Source of the DNA: Claveliimonas intestinigallinarum | Lineage (GTDB): Bacteria > Bacillota > Clostridia > Lachnospirales > Lachnospiraceae | DNA: 64,000 bases | Direction: 5' to 3' | Assembly (NCBI GenBank): GCA_019115145.1 | Contig: DXED01000001.1 | Coordinates: 1-64,000 of the forward strand | The notes under the pieces: generated by a model | Seen by the model: the letters and a program-made list of their open reading frames with translations, nothing else | Told to the model about the DNA's origin: nothing | Databases searched by the model: none | Part shown: positions 32,756 through 41,605 of the stretch, one piece after another | How positions within the stretch are numbered: the first letter of the stretch is position 1 | Layout of the letters: every line of letters begins with the position of its first letter | Translations under genes and position numbers: made by a program

Positions 32756-35236
32756 ATGATAGACAAGATGAAGATCCGGGGCGCCCGGGTCCACAATCTG
32801 AAAAATATAGATGTAGATATCCCGCTGAACAAGATCGTGGGGATCGCCGGCGTGTCCGGCTCCGGCAAATCCTCCCTGGCCCTGGGTGTCCTCTACGCGG
32901 AAGGATCCAGGCGGTATCTGGACGCCCTCTCCACCTACACAAGGCGCAGGATGACCCAGGCGGCCAAAGCCGATGTGGATGATGTGCTCTACGTGCCGGC
33001 AGCTCTGGCCCTCCACCAGCGCCCGGCTGTCCCCGGCATCCGCAGCACCTTCGGGACCGGCAGCGAACTTCTGAACAGCCTCCGGCTCATGTTCTCCAGA
33101 CTGGCCAGCCACCGCTGTCCGTCCTGCGGCTGCTGCCTGCCGCCTACCCTGAAAGTGGCCGCCGAGCAGGAGCTGGTCTGCCCGGACTGCGGCGCCTCCT
33201 TCTACGCTCCCTCCGCAGAAGAACTGGCCTTCAACAGCCAGGGGGCCTGCCCTTCCTGTGACGGAACCGGGACCGTCCGGACAGTGGACCGCTCTACCCT
33301 TGTACCGGACGAGACCCTCACCATCGACCAGGGCGCCGTGGCTCCCTGGAACTCCCTCATGTGGTCGCTTATGACCGACGTCTGCCGGGAGATGGGAGTG
33401 CGCACGGACGTGCCCTTCTGCCAGCTGACAGACAGGGAGAAGGACATTGTCTACAACGGACCTGCCAAGAAAAAGCATATCCTGTACAAGGCGAAGAGCT
33501 CCAACCAGGCAGCGGAGCTCGACTTTACCTATTTTAACGCGGTCTATACAGTGGAAAATGCCCTCTCCAAGGTCAAGGATGAAAAGGGCATGAAGCGGGT
33601 GGAAAAATTTTTAAAGGAGGAGAGCTGTCCCGCCTGCGGCGGCACAAGGCTCTCCGAGAAGGCCCGGGCTCCCCGCCTCAGGGATATCTCCCTGGACCAG
33701 GCCTGCCGGATGTCACTTAAGGATCTGGCAGAGTGGGTGGCCGGCGTGCCGGGCTCTCTGCCGGAGGAAATGCACCCCATGGCCAGGAGCATCTGCGAGT
33801 CCTTCCAGACTCCCGCAAGGCGGCTCATGGACCTGGGGCTTGATTACCTCTCCCTGGACCGCGCCTCTTCCACTCTGTCCACAGGGGAGCGACAGCGGAT
33901 GCAGCTGGCCCGGGCGGTCCGCAACCGCACCACAGGCGTCCTCTACGTGCTGGACGAGCCCTCCATCGGCCTGCACCCGGCCAACATCGAGGGGCTCAAA
34001 GGAGTCATGAAGGACCTGATCGCAGATGGCAACTCAGTCATTCTTGTGGACCACGACACCCAGATCCTGTCCGCGGCTGACTGGATCGTGGAGCTGGGGC
34101 CGGAGGCAGGGCTGAAGGGCGGCCATGTCATCGCCCAGGGCAGTATTCCCCAGATCATGGCAGATCCCGGCTCCATGATCGGCCCCTTCCTGGCCGGCAG
34201 GACAGACGGCTTCCGGCGGGAGCAGGCTCCGGCCTCTGACATGTTCTCCCACGGCCGCATCCGCCTCTCCACCGGTTCCATCCACACCGTAAAGCCGCTG
34301 GAGGCAGACATCCCAAAAGGACGGCTCACTGCTGTCACCGGCGTGTCCGGCTCCGGCAAGACCACCCTTGTGCTGGAGAGCCTGATCCCGGCCCTGGAGG
34401 CCCATCTCAGAGGAAAGGCGCTGCCGGAGCACGTGGTCTCCCTGGAGGCGGATGGGATCGGACAGGTAAAACTCATCGACGCCACCCCCATCGGCATCAA
34501 CATCCGCTCCACCGTAGCCACCTACGCCAATGTCCACGATGAGCTGCGGAAGACATTTGCCAGGACACCAGGCGCAAAAGAAGCCGGCTACAAGGCAGGG
34601 GACTTTTCCTACAACACAGGGAAGCTGCGCTGTCCGGTCTGCGACGGCACCGGCGTCATCAGCCTGGATGTGCAGTTCCTGCCGGATGTGGAAGTCACCT
34701 GCCCCGGATGCCGGGGCTCCCGGTACAGCAAGAAGGCCGCACAGATCCGATATGCGAACAAGGAGGGGAAGTCCTTCTCTCTGCCGGAGCTGATGGCCAT
34801 GGATGTGAACACCGCGCTGGATGCCTGCCGTCATCTGAAAAACGTCAGTCAGCGTCTGCAGATCTTAAAAGATCTGGGGCTGGGCTACCTGACTCTGGGT
34901 GAGGAGACCCCGGGGCTCTCCGGCGGAGAGGCCCAGCGGCTGAAGCTTGCCAGCGAGATGGACCGCCCCCAGGGGGACTCGGTCTTCGTCTTTGACGAGC
35001 CCACCATCGGCCTCCACCCTCTGGACGTGCAGACGCTCCTTCTCGTCTTCGAGACCCTCATCCGTCAGGGAGCCACTGTCATCGTCATCGAGCACGACCT
35101 GGACGTGATCCGCAGCGCAGACTACGTCATCGACATGGGCCCCGGCGGCGGGGAGAGCGGCGGACGCATCGTGGCAGCCGGAACGCCGGAGGAAATTAAG
35201 ACAAATGCGCAGAGCGTGACAGGGAGATATCTGTAG
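32756..35236 (+). CDS. UvrA-like ABC ATPase lacking the UvrB-binding domain (UvrA2 type)
   Basis: 826 residues against about 940 for UvrA. Two ABC halves: Walker A GVSGSGKSS (about 32-40) and GVSGSGKTT (about 530-538); signatures LSTGERQRMQLARAV and LSGGEAQRLKLASEM; Walker B VLDEPSIGLHP and VFDEPTIGLHP. Cys-rich zinc sites include CPSCGC, CPDCG, CPSCDGTG, CPACGG and, in the second half, CPVCDGTG with CPGCRG. Only about 35-40 residues separate HRCPSCGC from FNSQGACPSC, where UvrA has the UvrB-binding domain, so it should not recruit UvrB. Such paralogs are linked to drug or DNA-damage tolerance. Single-gene unit with its own terminator. Confidence 0.88.
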   Translation: MIDKMKIRGARVHNLKNIDVDIPLNKIVGIAGVSGSGKSSLALGVLYAEGSRRYLDALSTYTRRRMTQAAKADVDDVLYVPAALALHQRPAVPGIRSTFGTGSELLNSLRLMFSRLASHRCPSCGCCLPPTLKVAAEQELVCPDCGASFYAPSAEELAFNSQGACPSCDGTGTVRTVDRSTLVPDETLTIDQGAVAPWNSLMWSLMTDVCREMGVRTDVPFCQLTDREKDIVYNGPAKKKHILYKAKSSNQAAELDFTYFNAVYTVENALSKVKDEKGMKRVEKFLKEESCPACGGTRLSEKARAPRLRDISLDQACRMSLKDLAEWVAGVPGSLPEEMHPMARSICESFQTPARRLMDLGLDYLSLDRASSTLSTGERQRMQLARAVRNRTTGVLYVLDEPSIGLHPANIEGLKGVMKDLIADGNSVILVDHDTQILSAADWIVELGPEAGLKGGHVIAQGSIPQIMADPGSMIGPFLAGRTDGFRREQAPASDMFSHGRIRLSTGSIHTVKPLEADIPKGRLTAVTGVSGSGKTTLVLESLIPALEAHLRGKALPEHVVSLEADGIGQVKLIDATPIGINIRSTVATYANVHDELRKTFARTPGAKEAGYKAGDFSYNTGKLRCPVCDGTGVISLDVQFLPDVEVTCPGCRGSRYSKKAAQIRYANKEGKSFSLPELMAMDVNTALDACRHLKNVSQRLQILKDLGLGYLTLGEETPGLSGGEAQRLKLASEMDRPQGDSVFVFDEPTIGLHPLDVQTLLLVFETLIRQGATVIVIEHDLDVIRSADYVIDMGPGGGESGGRIVAAGTPEEIKTNAQSVTGRYL

Positions 35237-35247
35237 ACAGACGAAAG

Positions 35248-35284
35248 GAGGGCTGCCCCGCCGGGCAGCCCTCTTATGTTTTTC
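35248..35284 (+). terminator. Terminator of the UvrA-like gene
   Basis: GAGGGCTGCCC, four bases, GGGCAGCCCTC, then TTATGTTTTT. It also sits at the end of the convergent sugar ABC operon. Confidence 0.85.
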
Positions 35285-35291
35285 CATTGTT

Positions 35292-36128
35292 TTATCCTTT
35301 CACCGCGCCTGCTGCCACACCTTTGATAATGTGCTTCTGGCAGGACAGGTAGAAGATGATCACCGGGATGACCGCCAGGATCAGCGCCGCCATGATGGCG
35401 CCCATGTCCACCCGGCCGTAGCTTCCCTTCATATACTGGATCGCAATGGATATGGTCTGGTATTTATTCAGGTCCAGTACAAGGTAAGGCAGGAGGAAGT
35501 CATTCCAGATCCACATGGTTTCCAGTATCCCCACGGAGATGTATGTCGGCTTCATAATGGGAAGCACTACAGAAAAGAAAGTTCTAAGAGGCGTGCAGCC
35601 GTCGATAAGAGCCGCTTCCTCAATCTCCAGCGGAATGGATTTTACAAAACCACAGAACATAAAGACTGCCAGCCCCGCCCCGAATCCCAGGTAAATGATG
35701 ATAATTCCCCAGGGTGTGTTGAGCCTGGTCCGGTCCGCCACCAGAGACAGGGTGAACATCACCATCTGGAAGGGGACGACCATGGAGAACACACAGAGCA
35801 GATACAGGATCTTTGTAAACTTTGTCTTCACTCTTGTAATATACCAGGCGCACATGGATGTGCACACAAGGATCACCAGCACGGAGCCAACGGTAATAAA
35901 TACCGTCCAGCCCACGGCGCTGAGCAGTTCGTACTTGTCGATGGCTGTCAGATAATTCTCAAGGCCGTTCCATGTCTTTTCCGTCGGCAGCGTAAAAGGT
36001 TCTTTGTTGATATATACTTTTTTCTTAAAGGAATTCATAAGCACGATCAGTATCGGGGCGATGTAGACCAGCCCCAGTATGGTGAAAGCGCCGGTCCCCA
36101 GCGTGCTTATCCTGCTTCTCTTTTTCAT
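35292..36128 (-). CDS. Carbohydrate ABC transporter permease (MalG/AraQ type)
   Basis: 278 residues, six membrane helices, with the coupling loop EIEEAALIDGCTPLRTFFSV (about 177-196) and a C-terminal HIIKGVAAGAVKG typical of MalG-like proteins. Partner of the permease encoded directly upstream (adjacent, no gap). No ATPase gene is in the operon, so it presumably uses a shared MsmX-type ATPase encoded elsewhere, as is usual for such Firmicute sugar importers. Confidence 0.93.
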   Translation of the reverse strand: MKKRSRISTLGTGAFTILGLVYIAPILIVLMNSFKKKVYINKEPFTLPTEKTWNGLENYLTAIDKYELLSAVGWTVFITVGSVLVILVCTSMCAWYITRVKTKFTKILYLLCVFSMVVPFQMVMFTLSLVADRTRLNTPWGIIIIYLGFGAGLAVFMFCGFVKSIPLEIEEAALIDGCTPLRTFFSVVLPIMKPTYISVGILETMWIWNDFLLPYLVLDLNKYQTISIAIQYMKGSYGRVDMGAIMAALILAVIPVIIFYLSCQKHIIKGVAAGAVKG

Positions 36129-36971
36129 TTACTGCTGCACCTCCTTTGAGCGGGTAGCCCGGAGCTGGAGCATGCCGATAGCCACAACGATGACGAAGAA
36201 GATCACTGCTTTGGCCTGGCCGACACCCTCCCATCCGGTACGTCCGTAGAATGTGTTGAAGATGTTCAGGGCCATCATCTCGGACATCTTGGACGGTTCT
36301 CCTGCCGTCAGCGACAGGTTCTGGTCAAAGAGCTTGAATCCGTTGGTAATAGACAGGAACATACAGATGGTGATGGATGGCATCATCATGGGGATGGTCA
36401 CTTTGAAAAGTCTCTGGATCCGCGATGCGCCGTCGATCTGGGCCGCCTCCATCACGTCTCCGGGGATGGACTGAAGCCCTGCAATGTAAATGATCATCAT
36501 ATAACCGATCTGCTGCCAGCTCACCAGAATGATCAGTCCCCAGAAACCGTACCACTCATTCAGCCCCAGCGCTGTGCTGTAGTGCGCCAGCACGCCGTTG
36601 AAGATGAGCTGCCAGATGTAGCCCAGCACGATGCCTCCGATCAGGTTAGGCATAAAAAAGATCGTGCGGAAAATATTGGTTCCCCGCATTTTCTGGGTCA
36701 GCGCCATGGCAAGGGCAAAGGCGATCACATTGATCACCACCAGCGATACCACGGCGAAAAGGGCGGTATACCAGAAAGAATGTCTGAACACCGTGTCCTT
36801 AAACGCCTCGATGTAATTGGATAATCCGACAAACTTCGCATCCGTGACTGTGGTAAATTTGCAGAACGAAAGCCAGATCCCCATTACGAACGGAATAATA
36901 AATCCAAGGATAAATGCGCAGAATGTGGGAAGCACAAAGATGGGCATATACCGCTTGATCGCTTTTTCCAT
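36129..36971 (-). CDS. Carbohydrate ABC transporter permease (MalF/LacF type)
   Basis: 280 residues with six helices: N-terminal FVLPTFCAFILGFIIPFVMG (about 12-31) and coupling loop DVMEAAQIDGASRIQRLFKV (about 177-196), followed by TIPMMMPSITICMFLS. It forms the heterodimeric channel with the next gene product. Good ribosome binding site (AAGGAGGAGG). It follows the binding-protein gene, separated by a hairpin. Confidence 0.93.
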   Translation of the reverse strand: MEKAIKRYMPIFVLPTFCAFILGFIIPFVMGIWLSFCKFTTVTDAKFVGLSNYIEAFKDTVFRHSFWYTALFAVVSLVVINVIAFALAMALTQKMRGTNIFRTIFFMPNLIGGIVLGYIWQLIFNGVLAHYSTALGLNEWYGFWGLIILVSWQQIGYMMIIYIAGLQSIPGDVMEAAQIDGASRIQRLFKVTIPMMMPSITICMFLSITNGFKLFDQNLSLTAGEPSKMSEMMALNIFNTFYGRTGWEGVGQAKAVIFFVIVVAIGMLQLRATRSKEVQQ

Positions 36972-36992
36972 ATAAATCCTCCTCCTTCTGAA

Positions 36993-37027
36993 AAAGCGGC
37001 GTTCAGACTTTTTCTGCCCGCCGCTTT
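36993..37027 (-). terminator. Partial terminator between binding-protein and permease genes
   Basis: Minus strand AAAGCGGCG pairs with CGCCGCTTT across a 17-base loop, followed by only TTC. Such hairpins after the binding-protein gene commonly stabilise its mRNA and reduce downstream expression, giving more binding protein than permease. Confidence 0.6.
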
Positions 37028-37067
37028 CCTGTTCAATTCAATATGTCTTTCAGATCTTCCGGAAAGA

Positions 37068-38372
37068 TTACTCTGCTGATGCCGCTGCCTCTGTAGCCCA
37101 TCCGTCCACAAATGCGCTTACAACTTTATCCCAGTTGGCATCTGTCTGATCTGCCGCATATGCAGTCAGCGCAGATCCTACGCCGTTTTTCCACTCTTCA
37201 GAAGGCATGGTTGAGAATACCCATGTCACAGGTGTTTTCCCGTCTTCCATGTACGCGTTGGCTTCGTTTACCAGTGTATTTTCAGACTCAAGGTTGGACT
37301 CGAACGGAATGACAAATCCCATATCCTTGCACATAGCCTCCACACCTTCATCGGAAGTTACACACCAGTTCATGAAATCCAGTGTTGCCTGGATATCTTC
37401 CTCAGATGCCTTGGAGTTTACACACCAGTAGTTCTCTGTTCCTGTGCAGACGCCCTGGTTCTCCTCGCCCTCAACTCCGATGTAGATTGGCAGAATGCCA
37501 AGGTTCTCATCCCCGATATCCGCAATGTTGTTGTACTCCCATGTACCGTTCTGATAGAAGACCGCTTCCTCTGTCACAAACTCTGCTGTAGAGTCATCGG
37601 CTGTCTTTGTGGAAATCTCTGTCGGTTCGCAGGTTGCATTATTGATGTACAGATCCCAGATCTGGCGGTAATTGTCAAGGTATGTGCCCTTGATGGCGTC
37701 TGTATTGTCAATGCCCTCATCCTTGTACTCATAGTAGATCGGAAGATTTGCCAGATGTGTCTTGAATCTCCAGTCAGATGAGCTGTCCATGCCTGCTGAT
37801 GTAAAAGCGGAAAATCCAAGTTCATCCTTTCTTGCCGTAATGTCTTCCACTACCTTTTTGAAGCTGTCAAAGTCTGTGATATCGTCTGCTGTGTAGCCTG
37901 CTTTCTCAAGAAGGTCCTTGTTGTAGATAATGCCGTAGTTCTCGATAACGTAGGCAATACCTGCCATCTTATCGCCGTCCATCAGCGCAAAACTGTCGTC
38001 TGTCAGCTCCCCTGCGATATCGGAGTCAGACAGATCATAGCAGTAGTCTTTCCAGCTTGCCAGTCCCACAGGTCCGTTTACCTGGAACAGGGTAGGCGCA
38101 TCTGTCTTTGCCATCTCTGATTTCAGTGTCTTCTCATACTCTCCGGAAGCCGCTGTCAGAACTGTAACCTCCACGCCGGTCTCCTCTGTGTAGACTTCCG
38201 CCAGTTCCTGCCAGTACTCGTCCGCCTCAGGCTTAAAGTTGAGGTAATATACCTTTCCTTCTGCCTCACTGCTGCCGCTGTCCCCGGAGTCAGAGGAGCT
38301 TCCACATCCTGCCACCAGGCCTGCTGTCATGGCTGCAACTAATAATAATGATATTACTTTTTTCTTTTTCAT
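37068..38372 (-). CDS. Sugar ABC transporter substrate-binding lipoprotein
   Basis: 434 residues from MKKKKVISLLLVAAM (a GTG four codons upstream is possible; AAAGGTGA suits the ATG better). Lipobox LVAGC with Cys about 22. The mature protein is a family 1 extracellular binding protein: PEADEYWQELAEVYTEETGV near its start, FQVNGPVGLASWKDYCYDLS and a Trp-rich NGTWEYNNI. First gene of the binding protein-permease-permease importer. The sugar is unknown. Confidence 0.93.
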   Translation of the reverse strand: MKKKKVISLLLVAAMTAGLVAGCGSSSDSGDSGSSEAEGKVYYLNFKPEADEYWQELAEVYTEETGVEVTVLTAASGEYEKTLKSEMAKTDAPTLFQVNGPVGLASWKDYCYDLSDSDIAGELTDDSFALMDGDKMAGIAYVIENYGIIYNKDLLEKAGYTADDITDFDSFKKVVEDITARKDELGFSAFTSAGMDSSSDWRFKTHLANLPIYYEYKDEGIDNTDAIKGTYLDNYRQIWDLYINNATCEPTEISTKTADDSTAEFVTEEAVFYQNGTWEYNNIADIGDENLGILPIYIGVEGEENQGVCTGTENYWCVNSKASEEDIQATLDFMNWCVTSDEGVEAMCKDMGFVIPFESNLESENTLVNEANAYMEDGKTPVTWVFSTMPSEEWKNGVGSALTAYAADQTDANWDKVVSAFVDGWATEAAASAE

Positions 38373-38420
38373 ATCCTTCCTCACCTTTCTGAAAACCTCT
38401 GTTTTCTTTGTTCTGGGACT

Positions 38421-38426
38421 ATTATA
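38421..38426 (-). promoter_or_regulatory. Putative -10 box of the sugar importer operon
   Basis: Perfect TATAAT on the minus strand, about 50 bases before the ATG, but no -35-like hexamer 16-18 bases upstream. This fits a promoter that needs an activator, perhaps the AraC-type response regulator encoded upstream. Confidence 0.5.
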
Positions 38427-38472
38427 ACCGGCCGCTCTTCCTCCCCGTTATCAAATAAAAAACCAGGAATGC

Positions 38473-38515
38473 CAAAAAAAATACTTCAGCGCCGGTATCT
38501 TCTCCGGCGCCGAAG
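38473..38515 (-). terminator. Terminator of the YesN/YesM-type operon
   Basis: Minus strand CTTCGGCGCCGG pairs with CCGGCGCTGAAG around an 8-base loop, then TATTTTTTTT. It separates the sensing operon from the importer operon. Confidence 0.85.
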
Positions 38516-38517
38516 CA

Positions 38518-39816
38518 TCACTGCTCCTCCAGAAATTCCTGGATGCTCTCATCTTCTTTTTTTGTAAATTCCTCCGGGCTGATCTTCCCCTGGGCCAGAT
38601 CTGGAAGGATGGTTCCCAGCGTCTCCTCCTGCAGGATGGAGTTCCATTTCACCTGGTAGTTGGGGACAAGGACCGGGCCGCTTTTGTAGGTCTCTATATA
38701 GTCCCGCTCTGCCTGGGTCAGGGAATCCGGACTCTGTTCAAACAGCTCCTCCCTCTGCTCCATGTTCATCTGCGTGCGCAGCTTCAGAAGAGCCGCCGCC
38801 CCCTCTTTGACTTCCTGGCTGTAGCTGGACACAATGGCCCAGCCGAATGTCTCCGGGGATGAGATCAGCCTGTTTTCCGGAAATGCCGAGAACCTTACTT
38901 TGTCCTGCCACTCTTCGGGAATCTGATCCATCATCCAGTATCCATTGGGGATCATGGCTGCCTTCCCGGAGAAAAAATTCTCATAGGACACATCAAAATC
39001 CACATACAGCGCATCACCTGTGGTGTACTGAAACAGCCGCTCCAGTGTCCGGGCAATGCGCAGCCCGCTTTCATTCTGGTAGGTGTCCGGGTAAAACTGC
39101 TGCATGAACTGCGCCCCTTCCTCCGTGGAGGCCGCCTCCGCCGTGGCAAAAAGCATGGGCGCCCAGGCCGTCCCCTCCGTATGAAGGGCCAGCGGAGTGA
39201 TGCCGCAGCTCTCCAGCTTCTCGCAGCACTCCCAGAATTCCTCCCATGTTTCGGGAAATTTTTCAATACCTGCCTGGGCAAACAGCTCTTCGTTCCAGAA
39301 GATCCCGGAACAGGAAAATGCCGCCGTACTGACAGGCCCCAGATAGATACTGCCGTCCTCCTCGCTGCAGGACTCCAGCACCGACGGCTCGATCATCTCC
39401 ATCCACTCTTCATCTTCCTTGATATACCCGGACAGTTCCTCGATCCTGCCATCCTGGATCATCGTATAATAGAAAGCGGGAAGCATCCGGAGATCTGTAA
39501 TAACTGCCGGGAGGGTATCTGTCACATTCTGCCGTTTCAGGTTCTGCCGGTACTCTTCCTCCGTCTCCATGACCCACTCCACATCCGCCTGCCACTTCCC
39601 ATCATACAGTTCATTGAATGCCTGGATCACATCCTCCTCATTTTTGTTGCCTGTAGAGGAGTCCACGATCAGGATGACCGGGATAGACACCTCCTCCCCG
39701 CCTGCGTTTTCCTCTGTCTGCCTTCCCGCGCAGCCTGCGGCTGCCACGGCGAAAAGCAGGGAAACCGCTGCCACCTGTATCTCTCTTCCTCTAAATCTGT
39801 ATCTGTTCCTGCTCAT
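38518..39816 (-). CDS. Extracellular solute-binding lipoprotein in a two-component operon
   Basis: 432 residues from MSRNRYRFRGREIQ (GCAGGAGG 4-5 bases upstream of the ATG); the longer frame overlaps the kinase gene without support. Signal peptide with lipobox AAAGC (Cys about 29). Family 1 binding-protein features: DVIQAFNELYDGKWQADVEW near the start and PNGYWMMDQIPEEWQDKVRF in the middle (MIPNGYW is the typical hinge). It overlaps the kinase gene by 26 bases. It is a second binding protein besides the one of the importer, so it may present ligand to the kinase rather than to a permease. Confidence 0.88.
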   Translation of the reverse strand: MSRNRYRFRGREIQVAAVSLLFAVAAAGCAGRQTEENAGGEEVSIPVILIVDSSTGNKNEEDVIQAFNELYDGKWQADVEWVMETEEEYRQNLKRQNVTDTLPAVITDLRMLPAFYYTMIQDGRIEELSGYIKEDEEWMEMIEPSVLESCSEEDGSIYLGPVSTAAFSCSGIFWNEELFAQAGIEKFPETWEEFWECCEKLESCGITPLALHTEGTAWAPMLFATAEAASTEEGAQFMQQFYPDTYQNESGLRIARTLERLFQYTTGDALYVDFDVSYENFFSGKAAMIPNGYWMMDQIPEEWQDKVRFSAFPENRLISSPETFGWAIVSSYSQEVKEGAAALLKLRTQMNMEQREELFEQSPDSLTQAERDYIETYKSGPVLVPNYQVKWNSILQEETLGTILPDLAQGKISPEEFTKKEDESIQEFLEEQ

Positions 39817-41593
39817 ATGCCTCCTGCCCGTCTCCCCGGGGAATTTTGATCGTACATGTTGTTCCATCTTCCTGTGCTCTGCAGTAAAAGGCTGCCCCGT
39901 CCCCGTACTTCAGTCTGAGCCGGGTCAGAATATTTACCACGCCGTAGCCGTGCCTCTTATCCGGAAAGCAGTTTTTCATCTCCCCTAAGGGCAGCTTGTT
40001 CATTCCGTTGATCTTCTGCACCATGTCCGCCTCCATGGGGGTACCGTTATTGTACACCTCCAGGTACAGCTCCTCTTCTTCCTTCCACACGGTGATCCGG
40101 ATCTGTCCTCCCTCAAAAATATCCCGGAATCCATACTTTACTGCATTTTCCACAAGCGGCTGCAGGACCAGCTTCAGAACAGTTGTGTGGGCGGCATCCA
40201 CCCGGCAGTCTACCTGGTAGGAGAAAAGATCTTTGTTTCGTATCTGCTGGATCTCCATGTAACTCTTCACATTCTCCAGCTCGTCTTCCACAGTCACTAT
40301 ATCGTTTCCTTTGCTCAGCGACAGCCGCAGATATCTGGACAGGGCCTGGATCATCCGCATAGTTGTCTCTTCCTTGTTGATCCGCGCCAGCATATAGATC
40401 GTATCCAGTGTATTGTACAGAAAATGAGGATTGATCTGGCTGATCAGCATGTTCAGCTCCGATGTGCGCAGCTCTCTCTCCTGCTCCTTGATCTCCTCCA
40501 GCAGCCTCTGGATATTCCCGAGCAGTTCATTGTAGGAGTGACCGATCTCGTCCAGCTCTGTGTTTGTGTGAAGCTCTATGGTCCGGTCAAAATTGCTGCC
40601 GTCAAATTCCGCCATGGCCGTCCGGATCTCCTGGATGGGCTTTGTAAATCTTCTGGAGAAATAAATACTCAGCACCGCGGCCGCAGCCAGCACCACAAGA
40701 TAGATCCCGGCCAGCACCAGGAAAACAGGGAAGATCCCCTGGTTCAGCACCCTGTCCGGCACAAAGGAAAAGACCGCCAGCCCGCTGGCCTCATCCCGGT
40801 ACGCCGACAGAACGCCTCCCGGAACACTCTCCCCCTCCAGGATCATGCCGGCAGACCCGCTCCCGGCGATACGCTCCGCTATATCCGCCTGGCGCTTCTT
40901 ACCCACGCTGAATTCCTCCGGAACCGAGGAAAAACAGAGCTGCCCTTTGGCGTCGATAATGCCAACCGCTGCCTCGCTTGTCAGCTCTCCACTTGTCCCT
41001 GTGATCCCTTCCAGAAACGCATCATCCATCCTGAAGAACAGCATCCCGGGCTCGTGGGCGTACTCCATGCTCCGGACATACCTTCCGATAAAAAGCGCCT
41101 CCTGCTCTGTTCCAAAAAGCGTATCTTTCGCCCAGAACCATTTCGTCCGGGCGTAGTCCTCTCCCAGATACTCCTGGAAACCGCTGTCCGTCACATCCTC
41201 ATAGGTTACATCTGAATAGGATTTACTGTATACGTTCCCTTTATTATCCACATAGCAGTAATCCGCGATGTGCTCCAGCCCCACATAGGCGAAATATTTA
41301 CTCAGACCAATGCGGCTGACTTCCTCCAGCCCCTTACTGCGCAGGCTCTGCTGCACATCGTCATAGAGGACGCACTCTGCCGTCGCCTCGTCGCTCTGGC
41401 GGAACAGATTTTCCAGGCTGATGCCCATTCTCTCCGTCATAAACTCGTATTTTGCGATCACCGCTCGGGTCAGCCTGTTCTTCACATACAGGCCGGCCCC
41501 CAGGCTGGAGAGAAGAAGCGCAAGCCCCAGGAGCGCCGCCGTATACTTCAGATATTTTTTCTGTATACCGGATACCTTCTCGTTTCTTTTCAT
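39791..41593 (-). CDS. YesM-type sensor histidine kinase
   Basis: 600 residues. Membrane segments at about 17-37 and 295-315 enclose a large external sensor domain (about 38-294). A HAMP domain follows (about 316-370, RRFTKPIQEIRTAMAEFDGS). The His kinase domain has the YesM box LISQINPHFLYNTLDTIYML (His about 393) and an ATPase with PLVENAVKYGF (N box) and a terminal GYGVVNILTRL G box. It works with the AraC-type regulator encoded 12 bases upstream. Such pairs sense plant or host glycans and control adjacent sugar importers. Confidence 0.93.
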   Translation of the reverse strand: MKRNEKVSGIQKKYLKYTAALLGLALLLSSLGAGLYVKNRLTRAVIAKYEFMTERMGISLENLFRQSDEATAECVLYDDVQQSLRSKGLEEVSRIGLSKYFAYVGLEHIADYCYVDNKGNVYSKSYSDVTYEDVTDSGFQEYLGEDYARTKWFWAKDTLFGTEQEALFIGRYVRSMEYAHEPGMLFFRMDDAFLEGITGTSGELTSEAAVGIIDAKGQLCFSSVPEEFSVGKKRQADIAERIAGSGSAGMILEGESVPGGVLSAYRDEASGLAVFSFVPDRVLNQGIFPVFLVLAGIYLVVLAAAAVLSIYFSRRFTKPIQEIRTAMAEFDGSNFDRTIELHTNTELDEIGHSYNELLGNIQRLLEEIKEQERELRTSELNMLISQINPHFLYNTLDTIYMLARINKEETTMRMIQALSRYLRLSLSKGNDIVTVEDELENVKSYMEIQQIRNKDLFSYQVDCRVDAAHTTVLKLVLQPLVENAVKYGFRDIFEGGQIRITVWKEEEELYLEVYNNGTPMEADMVQKINGMNKLPLGEMKNCFPDKRHGYGVVNILTRLRLKYGDGAAFYCRAQEDGTTCTIKIPRGDGQEAYEQEQIQI

Positions 41594-41605
41594 ATCGATT
41601 TCTGT

